A stretch of DNA of 42,032 bases from Thermoplasmatota archaeon (GTDB lineage Archaea; Thermoplasmatota; E2; DHVEG-1), in NCBI GenBank assembly GCA_030616985.1, contig JAUWWG010000004.1, positions 1-42,032 on the forward strand, read 5' to 3'. Every line of letters starts with the position of its first letter. The first letter of the stretch is position 1. Positions 1 to 9,277 of the stretch are shown here, piece after piece. The notes beneath the pieces are model-generated. The model did not search any database and was not told the origin of the DNA. It saw only the letters and a list, made by a program, of their open reading frames with translations. Made by a program: the position numbers and the translations under genes.

Positions 1-2
1 AA

Positions 3-68
3 AAATATTATCGACCTAAGCTTGATAATACCAAAGATATTTTGAAGTTGAAGCAATACCTAACATGA
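3..68 (+). CDS. possible 3' end of a gene truncated by the window edge (KYYRPKLDNTKDILKLKQYLT*)
   Basis: open frame from the window edge to TGA at 66-68; too short to identify. Confidence 0.25.
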   Translation, partial: KYYRPKLDNTKDILKLKQYLT

Positions 69-92
69 TTTTTGAAAACATTGCTTTTCTTT

Positions 93-1274
93 TCATCGCT
101 TTGTCTCTTTAATAAAATATAATATTAAAAGTGCTGGTCCTACTACCCATGCTGCATAGAGGAAGAAACGATGATATCCAAGTATTAAAACAAGAGTTCC
201 ACTGAATATTGCGATACCATAATCTCCAAAGTTAGTTATACTTGTTAATATAGAAAATTGGGTGGCACCAATTTTTGGATTCGATATATCCATAAATAAA
301 GCCATCAATGCTGAAAAGGTTGATCCGCCTTGTAAAAATCCAATTATCGGATAAATTATTGCTAATATCTGCCATGTATTTGCAGTTATTAATAGGGTGG
401 AAGGGATCATTGTACCAGTAAGGAAAATATATAGTGTTTTTTTCCTGCCCCATTTATCTGCCATTATTCCACCTGTTACTGCTCCTATTACAACGCCTAT
501 TGGAAATAATGACGTGATAAGCCCTATTTGGACAACATCTAAATTAAGAAAATTCATCATATATTCAGGAATAATAAAAAGTATCATTCCAAAATTCAAT
601 GCAGCAAAAAATCCAAATAAGGCAATAATGATTGTATTTTTTTTCTTAAATTCATGAATTAGTAACTTTGATATTTTTGGGCGTTTCTTTACAATTTTTT
701 TCTCTTGTATTATTAATGGTAAAATGATTGTTAAAAGTAAAATGAAACCAGTTACAATGAAAGCCATCGAATAATTAATATGTTTTGCAATAAATGAGAG
801 TAACATACTGCCAATTGCCATACCTCCAAATAAACTTCCAAACATAGCAGCATTTACTTTTCCTCGCTCATGTGCTTTTGTGACTTGTATTGCCCAAGCA
901 TCTGCAGCGATATCAAGAAATACAATGCCAATAACACCTATGAATAGGAATAATGTGAAGGGCAGTAGTGCAACTGTTGGATCAATAAAAGCGAGGGGGA
1001 ACATACTAATTCCTGCAGTTAAACCTCCAAAAATTATGAATGGCTTTCTTCCAAATTTTATGAAATAATCTGTCATTGGACCAAATAGGAATTTAAAAGT
1101 AAAGGGTAGTGATGCAATTCCAGCAACAAGTGTTGCTGTTGCAATTGAGATGTCTTTTTCTGTGAAATAAACTATGATAAGTACTATACCAAGAGCACCT
1201 TGTATTCCATTGGCAAAATAGAGATTTCCAAATAAAAGGTATTTTAAAAAAGGATGTTTAGAGATATCAATCAT
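93..1274 (-). CDS. MFS transporter
   Basis: 393 aa, about 12 hydrophobic segments, MFS loop motif GGIMADKWGRKKT. Confidence 0.85.
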   Translation of the reverse strand: MIDISKHPFLKYLLFGNLYFANGIQGALGIVLIIVYFTEKDISIATATLVAGIASLPFTFKFLFGPMTDYFIKFGRKPFIIFGGLTAGISMFPLAFIDPTVALLPFTLFLFIGVIGIVFLDIAADAWAIQVTKAHERGKVNAAMFGSLFGGMAIGSMLLSFIAKHINYSMAFIVTGFILLLTIILPLIIQEKKIVKKRPKISKLLIHEFKKKNTIIIALFGFFAALNFGMILFIIPEYMMNFLNLDVVQIGLITSLFPIGVVIGAVTGGIMADKWGRKKTLYIFLTGTMIPSTLLITANTWQILAIIYPIIGFLQGGSTFSALMALFMDISNPKIGATQFSILTSITNFGDYGIAIFSGTLVLILGYHRFFLYAAWVVGPALLILYFIKETKR

Positions 1275-2443
1275 AGGTTTTTTACCTCTAATTTCTGTTT
1301 TTTAAGCTTGATAAAGTACAATAATAAAAGTGCAGGGCCAAAAACCCATCCAGAATAGAGAAATGTACGGCTGAAACCAAACATTGCAATCAAAGTTCCG
1401 CTCATTGTTTCCCCCCCAGCCATACCAGCATTTCCCAGACTTGTTAAAATTGAAAATTGGGTGGCACCAGTACGGGGATTGGTTACATCCATACACATAG
1501 CGCATTTTGCTGTCATGTAACCCCCTTGTAAGAATCCAATTATACCATATATAATAGCCAAAATCTGCCAGGTATTTGCAAATATGAGCGAAGCTGATAA
1601 ACAAATACTTGCTCCAATAAAAACATAAAGAGTTCTTCTCTTATTCCATCTATCAGCTATTGCTCCGCCAACTAACGAGCCTACTGCTGCAGTTACGGGG
1701 AATATTGCTACAATCAATCCTATTTGGGCAATATCTAACTGAAGAACAGTTTTCATATATAATGGAATCAAAACTATCAACATCCCCTTATTTATGTCAA
1801 CTATTGGCATAAAAATAGCTATAAGCTGTGTTGTTCTTTTCCTAAATTCACCGATGAGAAGCTTTGTTACTTTTTGATGCTTTTTAATTATTTTGACTTC
1901 CTTGACAATGAAGGGAAAAAGAATTATCAGGAAGACGATTAAGCCAGTTACCAAAAAGGATATGTTATACCCAAAGATTTTTGCTATGATGGCAAGCAAA
2001 GAACTGCCAAGAGCCAAACCAGCATATTGACCAGCGAACATTGCACCATTTATTTTTCCCCGTTCTTCCTCCCTTGAGATTTCAATTGCCCATGCATCTG
2101 CAGAGACATCAAGAAATCCTACCCCGCAAACACTTATGAATAAGAAAAACGTAAATGGTATTAATGCTGTACGGGGGTCAATAACAGTGAGAATAGAAAG
2201 ACCACCAGCAAATAGCAGACCTCCAAGAATTATAAATCGTTTTCTCCCAAACCGTATGAAATAATCTACTATTCCACCCCAGACAAATTTAATTGTCATA
2301 GGTATTGAAATAATTCCAATCACAAGAGTCGTTATTGGTAGAGAAAAACCTCGTTCTAAAAAATATACAGGGATTATTACAAAGCTAATGGCCATAATTA
2401 ATCCTTCGGAGAAATAGAGACTGCCAAATAAGAAATATTTCAA
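1271..2443 (-). CDS. MFS transporter, tandem paralogue of 93-1274
   Basis: 390 aa, GGAIADRWNKRRT motif, clearly similar to the neighbouring ORF; 4-bp overlap with it. Confidence 0.85.
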   Translation of the reverse strand: MKYFLFGSLYFSEGLIMAISFVIIPVYFLERGFSLPITTLVIGIISIPMTIKFVWGGIVDYFIRFGRKRFIILGGLLFAGGLSILTVIDPRTALIPFTFFLFISVCGVGFLDVSADAWAIEISREEERGKINGAMFAGQYAGLALGSSLLAIIAKIFGYNISFLVTGLIVFLIILFPFIVKEVKIIKKHQKVTKLLIGEFRKRTTQLIAIFMPIVDINKGMLIVLIPLYMKTVLQLDIAQIGLIVAIFPVTAAVGSLVGGAIADRWNKRRTLYVFIGASICLSASLIFANTWQILAIIYGIIGFLQGGYMTAKCAMCMDVTNPRTGATQFSILTSLGNAGMAGGETMSGTLIAMFGFSRTFLYSGWVFGPALLLLYFIKLKKQKLEVKNL

Positions 2444-2632
2444 ATAACTGCTTTTACTAATGTCAATCGTAATAGTTCCCTCCGTACAGATGTTATTTAT
2501 TAATAAATAATATAATAATTAATCTTAAATAATTTCCCTAATGGTTTTATTGCAACATTTATAACAATATTATTGTTCACTCCTCACATCCATCAGACAA
2601 AACGAGATTTGACAAAAAATTCATAAAAATAA

Positions 2633-2678
2633 AATCATGCTAACCATCAACCTCATAATCAGCAAGTAATAATGTTAA
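2633..2678 (+). repeat. intergenic 46-bp repeat copy 1
   Basis: aatcatgctaaccatcaacctcataatcagcaagtaataatgttaa; near-identical to copies at 3933 and 5361. Confidence 0.85.
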
Positions 2679-2909
2679 TTTTTTAACGCTCACATAATGA
2701 TTTTAACCACTAAAAACACATTTTATATTTGTCAAAACCTGAATGCTCTTTACATATAATCGCGATAATTATTGACAATAAATTATTGATTTTCTTAATG
2801 TTTCAAATAAAACACAAGAACATTCCACAATACCATAAGAGCTTCGTATCCATGGTACTTGTGCAATAACAGGAATGGTTTTTATATCCTATTAAATAAT
2901 TCACTAGTC

Positions 2910-3923
2910 ATGCGGGGCAAAATAAAAGATTACATAATTCTTATCCGTCCTTATTGGATTGTATTCTTCGGATTAATTCCAGTTATTGGAGCAATGTGCA
3001 ATGGGCAATTCAATTTTTTCCGATTATCAGTATTGTTTATAATTGGTATGTTTATCTACATTTTCGGATCTGTTCAGAATGATTATTTTGATAGATATAT
3101 AGATAAGAAATCCAAATATGTATCAGAAAGACCACTTGCCTTAGATACAATTTCTGAAAAAGAAGTGATTTTTATAATTCTATTCTCCTTAATCATATCA
3201 CTCTCACTAGCATATATCTTCTTATTTACTTTGTTATCTTTTTCTGTTCTATTATTATCCTTTTTCTTAATAACTCTATACAATAAATATAGCAAACACA
3301 TATCTGGAATGGAATATGTGCTAGGGTTGAGTGCGTGTGCTTCGGGATTATTTGGAGCCCTAACAACATCAGATAATCTAACCCCTCTTGTACTGTTCAT
3401 AGTACCACTAAGTCTGATGCAATTTGTATTTGATGTAGGAGTTTTAGCAAATTTAAAGGACGTGAAGTATGATGCAAGGATAGGCATTAAAACAACTCCT
3501 ATAGTATTTGGAGTGAAAGTAATAAATGATGAATTAAAAATTCCAACATCATTTATTCTCTATGCTTTTTTCATTAAAAGCATTCATATTATGATAGCGA
3601 TATTTATTTTTCTAACTGGATATACATCTTTTTTCATATATACCCTTCCAATTCCAGGTATACTTTTTTTTATCTTTTCTATAGCAGTAATCTATACTTT
3701 ATGGAAGGCTATATCTACACCTTTATTAAACAGGGATAAAATGCTTATATATATAGGATTAAATGAATTTCTAACATATTTACTTATTCCAGTTGTTCTC
3801 ATGACTTATCTGGTAGAAAATACCAATATCTTTGTACCCATTCTTTTGATAGTTGGTCCAATCCTCTGGCTAATACTATCTCTTAGGGTTGTTTTTGGAA
3901 AGGGAATGATACCATTGGAATAA
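2910..3923 (+). CDS. UbiA-family prenyltransferase-like integral membrane protein
   Basis: ORF track 2859-3923; internal ATG at 2910 preferred because a TATA-like tttttatat lies about 25 nt upstream (leaderless). NDYFDRYIDKKSKYVSERPL resembles the UbiA NDxxDxxxD motif. Confidence 0.75.
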   Translation: MRGKIKDYIILIRPYWIVFFGLIPVIGAMCNGQFNFFRLSVLFIIGMFIYIFGSVQNDYFDRYIDKKSKYVSERPLALDTISEKEVIFIILFSLIISLSLAYIFLFTLLSFSVLLLSFFLITLYNKYSKHISGMEYVLGLSACASGLFGALTTSDNLTPLVLFIVPLSLMQFVFDVGVLANLKDVKYDARIGIKTTPIVFGVKVINDELKIPTSFILYAFFIKSIHIMIAIFIFLTGYTSFFIYTLPIPGILFFIFSIAVIYTLWKAISTPLLNRDKMLIYIGLNEFLTYLLIPVVLMTYLVENTNIFVPILLIVGPILWLILSLRVVFGKGMIPLE

Positions 3924-3932
3924 TTTTAATAT

Positions 3933-3978
3933 AATCATGCTAACCATTAACATCATAATCAGCACGTAATAATGTAAC
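3933..3978 (+). repeat. intergenic 46-bp repeat copy 2
   Basis: aatcatgctaaccattaacatcataatcagcacgtaataatgtaac. Confidence 0.88.
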
Positions 3979-4045
3979 AAGTGTTGCAACCATCAAATTC
4001 TTAAATAAGATATGCATTATAATAATCATACGAGAGGCTACGAAA

Positions 4046-5362
4046 TTGAAGAAGATAATTGGAATTTTTTTTTGTACATTATTAATTGGCACGATTATTC
4101 CAGTTGGAATAAATGCTATTGAAATCTATAATCCACTTGATGGTGGTTGGCTTGAAGAACGCGATGGAATAAAAATCCTTCATATTAGCGGTTCATCTTA
4201 TGAAATGGGATATCAATATGGCTTTCTATTAAAAGAAGAGATACTTGAAAACTCTCGGGCTGTTATCAACTTTTTGGAGCAGGTTGGATTTTTTTATAAC
4301 GATCTTCTTGATGTATGGAATGTGATGAAGGTTTATGTTCCACCAGAGATAATTAAGGAAATGAATGGTATGGCAAATGGTTCAGAAATTTCTTTTGAAC
4401 AGATTTCTGCTATAAACATGCTTGGGCCGATTTACCATGATATAACTTGCTGTGGCAGTGCTGCCTGGGGTCCAGCAACTTCTGATGGTAATCTATATCA
4501 CATGCGTAGCTATGATGCATCTCTTAACATAAGAGATCCAATTAGTGGTAAATATTTGCAAGAGAATCAGATTCTGATAGTCCGTAAACCAAATAATGGA
4601 TATGCATCATTGTATCCAGCAATTGCCTGTGATATTGGAATTGTGGGAGGAATAAATGAAAACAGCATAGGGATTGGATACAAATTATCTTGGAGTCCTG
4701 AAGATAAGACCTTTCATGGAACTCCTAAAGAGTTTAGAATGAAGATGATACTTGATCATGCGTCTACGGTAGAGGAGGCGATAGATATTGTCAACGCAAA
4801 CAAAACAAAAGGCGCAAATTTCATCATCTCCGACGGAAAAATTCCTATAGGATTTGTAGTTGAACAGAGTGCAAACTTATCATATGTAGGCACATGGAAT
4901 AATACTGTAGAATCAAATCGCCCCTTCTGGAGAATTGATCATGTTGTTAGAAGAACAAACTGCTTTATAGACCAAACATTGGCATCCGTTCAGAGACATC
5001 GTTATAGTCCAAGAAGTTTTTTGCTATGGCTATCTTGGAAGGTTGGTTTTTTGGAAGAAAATAATTTGTTCCCTCATTGGAAACACTATTGGATACTTAG
5101 TAAAGATATAGAAAAACATTGGGGAGATATGAATTTGAATAATACTATGTCCATGCTTCGAACCGTTTATAGCGGAAAAACAGATATTTCTTGGGCCATA
5201 CTGACAAAAATATTTGAATTTTTTAGGCCGATGCATCAATGGGTTGCGTGTCCTGAAACAGGCGATATAGTTATTTCTTTTGCAAGCGCAGATAGGGCCG
5301 CGCACGAAAATCCAGCGTATTACTTTAATATGTATGAATTGTTAAATTCTGAACCACCGTAA
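4046..5362 (+). CDS. secreted C45-family (acyl-CoA:6-APA acyltransferase-like, Ntn hydrolase) peptidase
   Basis: signal peptide MKKIIGIFFCTLLIGTIIPVGINA; GSSYEMGYQYG motif; ITCCGSAAWGPATSDGNLYHMRSYD candidate Cys nucleophile region; TTG start. Confidence 0.75.
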   Translation: MKKIIGIFFCTLLIGTIIPVGINAIEIYNPLDGGWLEERDGIKILHISGSSYEMGYQYGFLLKEEILENSRAVINFLEQVGFFYNDLLDVWNVMKVYVPPEIIKEMNGMANGSEISFEQISAINMLGPIYHDITCCGSAAWGPATSDGNLYHMRSYDASLNIRDPISGKYLQENQILIVRKPNNGYASLYPAIACDIGIVGGINENSIGIGYKLSWSPEDKTFHGTPKEFRMKMILDHASTVEEAIDIVNANKTKGANFIISDGKIPIGFVVEQSANLSYVGTWNNTVESNRPFWRIDHVVRRTNCFIDQTLASVQRHRYSPRSFLLWLSWKVGFLEENNLFPHWKHYWILSKDIEKHWGDMNLNNTMSMLRTVYSGKTDISWAILTKIFEFFRPMHQWVACPETGDIVISFASADRAAHENPAYYFNMYELLNSEPP

Positions 5363-5406
5363 TCATGCTAACCATTAACATCATAATCAGCAAGTAATAA
5401 TGTTAC
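5361..5406 (+). repeat. intergenic 46-bp repeat copy 3
   Basis: aatcatgctaaccattaacatcataatcagcaagtaataatgttac; begins inside the stop codon of the preceding gene. Confidence 0.88.
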
Positions 5407-5460
5407 GAATGTAAAATTATATAAGTTACCTTTTGTTGATAATAATGAGGTGTGAGAAGA

Positions 5461-6032
5461 TGGAAGAAAAGTGTAATTATAGCGGCGGAGAGTTTTGGCC
5501 GCGGAAAATTAAGGAACACTGGAAAGCATTTACGGTCTTTATTATTGGTTGTGTAGTTACTATCGTGGGAGCGCTTATGGTTCTTTTTTGGTTCATTGAG
5601 ACTTCTCCAATTGGAGCTATGGGTACCGCAACCATCGGAGAATGGACCTTAGCGTGGATTTGGGAGTTTTTCATATTTCTTATATTGTGGGAGTTATTGA
5701 TTGTAGGGATACCTGTCGCGGTTGCTTTTGGAGTGGGTTGGTATTTATTTTGGAATAGATTATCAGCTGAGGAGAAAGCAGAGTTTAAAGGTAGAGATAA
5801 AAACAAACATCGTGGAACATCTGCTGGTGGTTGTTTTGGGTTCGTTATGTTCATTGCGTATTCAATTTACATTTATATCAAAGGAGATTTTTTCACTCCA
5901 TTTGGAGATTATCCTTATACATATTGGGTGTATTCCTGGTTCCTAGCTTTAGCCTGGTTGCTCGTAATTTTTGGTATCCCAGCAGCAATAATTCTGACCA
6001 TTGTATATTTTAAAGTATGGCGCAAAAAGTAA
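5461..6032 (+). CDS. multi-pass membrane protein of unknown function
   Basis: ORF 5433-6032 with hydrophobic segments; ATG at 5461 preceded by gaggtg and TATA-like ttatataag. Confidence 0.65.
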
Positions 6033-6081
6033 TGGTATAGTATTATAAAAAGCAAAAAATCAGAGCGTTTCTTCTACCACA

Positions 6082-6117
6082 AACCATGCTAATCATTAAC
6101 ACTATATACTAGCAACC
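6082..6117 (+). repeat. degenerate fourth copy of the intergenic repeat
   Basis: aaccatgctaatcattaacactatatactagcaacc aligns to the 5' half of the family. Confidence 0.45.
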
Positions 6118-6129
6118 CTTACCTAATTT

Positions 6130-6277
6130 ATGCCTAAACAAAAACTAACTCTAAGCATCGATAAAGATATAATAACTCAAGCCAAAAAAACAACAAATCA
6201 ACCTCAGTTCATTCCTTGAAATCCGCCTGATCGACTACCTTGCAGATAAGGAGAAATGCTCCCGACGGGGTACATAA
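6130..6277 (+). pseudogene. frameshifted DUF6364/ribbon-helix-helix antitoxin-like relic
   Basis: MPKQKLTLSIDKDIITQAKK in one frame, then NLSSFLEIRLIDYLADKEKC in another; together resemble a DUF6364-like small protein. Confidence 0.5.
6255..6269. repeat. attachment-site direct repeat, distal copy
   Basis: AATGCTCCCGACGGG identical to 12185-12199. Confidence 0.75.
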
Positions 6278-6366
6278 ACTTTTAACTCTGTTGAAAAAGT
6301 TAACGAATTGCCAATATCACACAATAAACCCTTTTTTTTCTTTTTTTATTAACAGGAGGTATCCTA

Positions 6367-7443
6367 TTGGTTGTTAAATCAATAGGACATGAAGAGAATT
6401 CATCATCTAGTAGTTTACTTGACACGTATTCACGAATAATTCAAAAAAACCAAATTAAGTTAATAGATGTAAACGAGATTAAAACTAATCAGAAGAGGGC
6501 GAATATCATCGCATTGGAACATTATATTGGAGAAATAAAAAATGAATATATTGAGAATTTTAAAGATACTTCTGTTATTGAAAGATGGTTTTCTCCTGTT
6601 GATGATTTGAATAAGCTTCTCCTTTCTTTTGCATTGAAGTCGTTTAAATTTTATCTTGCTAAATCTGAAGAAGAAAATAGATATATTTTAGCATATTCTG
6701 TAGATGGTGAAGAGATATTCATAGAATTGGATAATAGATATTGTAAAAGCTACCAGGAGAAAATAAAAAGACGTGCTAATTATCTATCTTGGAAGTATCA
6801 GAAATCTACGTCTGTTTTACTCACGCTGACAATAGATCCCAAGCTGTATTATGATAATAAATACAGGATGTGGATGGATATTAAGAAACAGTATAATCGT
6901 TTTATTACGGCAGTAAAGTATTATTTTAAGAAACGAGGTGTCAAATCTCCACCGTATGTGTGCACTATTGAGGCACAGAAGAATGGTAATCCTCATTTGC
7001 ATATTTGCTTTCTTGGAGCATCTAGAATAATGGATTACCGTAAGTTAAGGGACTTATGGAAACTGGGTTTTATATGGATTAACAGGGATAGTGCAGGAAA
7101 AAAAATCAGGAATCCTATAAATTATCTGATGAAGTACATCACCAAGACGTACACTAATACAAATGAATACAACCAGTTAACTCAAGCTCTGTGTTGGTTG
7201 TTTAATATTCGTTCGTATCAATGCTCACGTGGGTTGATAACACCATTGAAACCAAAATCTGATTCTGAATGTAGTTCTGAATATTTGGTAATTGTTGATG
7301 ATAGTATTCCACTATCTTTTCTGTATCAGAATATCGATTTTGTTAAACGGTTAAACGACCCGATCTTTAGAAATAAGTATACAAATTATGATCCAAATGG
7401 TTATCGTAAGAGGAGGGAAAGATTTTATATGAGATATACTTGA
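6367..7443 (+). CDS. HUH-superfamily rolling-circle replication initiator (Rep)
   Basis: LLTLTID (motif 1), GNPHLHICFLG (HUH-like motif 2), NYLMKYITKTY (Tyr motif 3); TTG start after aggaggt. Confidence 0.75.
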   Translation: MVVKSIGHEENSSSSSLLDTYSRIIQKNQIKLIDVNEIKTNQKRANIIALEHYIGEIKNEYIENFKDTSVIERWFSPVDDLNKLLLSFALKSFKFYLAKSEEENRYILAYSVDGEEIFIELDNRYCKSYQEKIKRRANYLSWKYQKSTSVLLTLTIDPKLYYDNKYRMWMDIKKQYNRFITAVKYYFKKRGVKSPPYVCTIEAQKNGNPHLHICFLGASRIMDYRKLRDLWKLGFIWINRDSAGKKIRNPINYLMKYITKTYTNTNEYNQLTQALCWLFNIRSYQCSRGLITPLKPKSDSECSSEYLVIVDDSIPLSFLYQNIDFVKRLNDPIFRNKYTNYDPNGYRKRRERFYMRYT

Positions 7444-7551
7444 GAAGAGGCGTTGATTGGAAAATTCTGAATATTCTAATAATAAGGATCATAGAACAAA
7501 ATTATAACGATGAGGTTTTTATAAGAATCTTTCTGATGGTGATAAGAGGAA

Positions 7552-7657
7552 ATGAGGGCGACGGGTACGGAGCGTCATCCAATATTAAAAGAGGAAGGGA
7601 GTATCCATCTTAATTAGTAAGGTTGTGATGGACTACGACCGATCCTAGTTGCCTCAT
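7552..7657 (+). ncRNA. candidate structured RNA between rep and the ATPase gene
   Basis: TATA-like TTTTTATAAG 7516-7525; closing stem ATGAGG(g)CGAC 7552-7562 with GTTGCCTCAT 7648-7657; inner hairpin GTATCCATC 7601-7609 with GATGGA(c)TAC 7627-7636; no ORF. Confidence 0.4.
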
Positions 7658-7682
7658 GCTCCTATTTATCGGCATATTATGT

Positions 7683-7802
7683 GTTTGATTCAATTCTTAT
7701 CAAACATAAAACAAATTTGGTGTGGCGGGCTTGCCGGAGGCAAGGGCGCACAAATTGTTTACGCTAAACGTATAAAACAATTTAAATATCAATAAATTGT
7801 TT
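7683..7802. repeat. cluster of inverted repeats in a non-coding region
   Basis: GTTTGAT/ATCAAAC 7683-7705; cttgcc-gga-ggcaag within 7721-7760; AAACAATTTA/TAAATTGTTT 7775-7802. Confidence 0.65.
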
Positions 7803-7855
7803 AATAGATGAATTTAGCTATACTATTTAAAACAAAAGGTTAACGAGAGTATAAA

Positions 7856-9277
7856 ATGATTAAAAAAATTCATATAAAAAATTTTAGAAGCATAATTAAC
7901 CAAGATATTGAATTAAGACCATTAACTGTTATAGTTGGTGCAAATAATACAGGAAAGTCAAATTTAATTAAATGTTTAGATTTTTTAGGAAATTTATCAA
8001 GAAAAGGATTGAGAGAAAGTATAAAGGATAAAGACGGATTTAATAATATTCTCCCAAAAATATATGATGAAAAAAAATTAAAAGGGAAAAAAACTGAAAT
8101 TGATGTTAATTTTAAAAGTGAACCTTATAAATTTGAAAATGAAAAGGAAAGAGAACTATGGTGTAATTATTCTATTGAATTTGGACTAGAAGCTAATGAA
8201 AGAATAAAAGTCGAGAAAGAAATAACTAAAGTTTTTGATATTTTAGGGGTGACAAGCAGATTAAATAAATCAGTTAAAAAATATAATAGAAAATCAGAAA
8301 TAATAATAGAGATAGCAAAAAATAAAATAGGAATTTCAAGTAATCCTGGACTAACCTCAAGAAATATTGATTTATTTTATAATTGGATGCTTCCTGGTCC
8401 AATATTAGATTCGGTTGATTCAATAAAAAAATCCAGTTCAACACATAAAAAAATTTTGGCACCTCTAATTGGATATACTTTATTAAAATCAAGAGGGAAA
8501 GTTAGTACAATGATGGCAGAGAACCTAACGCCAGATAATTTATATGAGTTAGCGGCTAAAGCTGATGAAGATTATGATTCTATATTTGGAACTATTTTAT
8601 CAGAAATATCACCACATTTTTTAAGAATAAGATCAGCATTAACGAATATTAATCGTTATGATTTTTTAATTAATATTTTAAGGAAAGAACAAAATATATC
8701 ACAAGATAAAATTTTAAAATTAACTGGAGATAACTTAACTTCTGTATTACAATCAGTATCAAAAGAAAATAAAGAAGCATGGAATCGTATTTTAGACACT
8801 CTATCAAATATATCGCCAATGATTAATGATATTCAAACTAAAAAATTTTTAAGAGAAAAACTTTATATAGAATTTGAAGAAATATTTGGTGGAAGGCCTA
8901 TAGAGTCTTGGGAAGCATCAGATGGAACTTTAAGAGTTTTAGCAATTTTAACTGCTATTGAAAGTCAAAAACCATATGCCACTGTCCTAATAGAAGAACC
9001 TGAAATTGGACTACATCCTTGGGCATTAAAACATTTAATTGAACATATGAAAGAATTAATTGAAAAAAATAATATTCAAATTATTATAACAACACATTCC
9101 GATCAAATATTAGAAAATGTAAAAATGGATGAAGTATTGGTTTGTTCAAGAAATGAAAAAGAAGGTACTGTATTTAAGACTTTAAAAGAAATATCACCTA
9201 ATTCTAATGAAGATATGAATTCTATAGGAAGAAAATGGAGACAGGGACTTATCGGAGGAGTCCCAGAATGTGTATAG
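7856..9277 (+). CDS. OLD/RecF-like AAA ATPase (AAA_15/AAA_21 type)
   Basis: IKNFRSI and VGANNTGKSNLIK (Walker A), TVLIEEPEIGLHP (Walker B), IIITTHSDQIL (H-loop). Confidence 0.88.
   Translation: MIKKIHIKNFRSIINQDIELRPLTVIVGANNTGKSNLIKCLDFLGNLSRKGLRESIKDKDGFNNILPKIYDEKKLKGKKTEIDVNFKSEPYKFENEKERELWCNYSIEFGLEANERIKVEKEITKVFDILGVTSRLNKSVKKYNRKSEIIIEIAKNKIGISSNPGLTSRNIDLFYNWMLPGPILDSVDSIKKSSSTHKKILAPLIGYTLLKSRGKVSTMMAENLTPDNLYELAAKADEDYDSIFGTILSEISPHFLRIRSALTNINRYDFLINILRKEQNISQDKILKLTGDNLTSVLQSVSKENKEAWNRILDTLSNISPMINDIQTKKFLREKLYIEFEEIFGGRPIESWEASDGTLRVLAILTAIESQKPYATVLIEEPEIGLHPWALKHLIEHMKELIEKNNIQIIITTHSDQILENVKMDEVLVCSRNEKEGTVFKTLKEISPNSNEDMNSIGRKWRQGLIGGVPECV

Noticed and set aside
2633-6117. 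Possible CRISPR array from the 46-bp repeats
   Set aside because: Spacing is gene-length, copies diverge, no short spacers and no cas genes.
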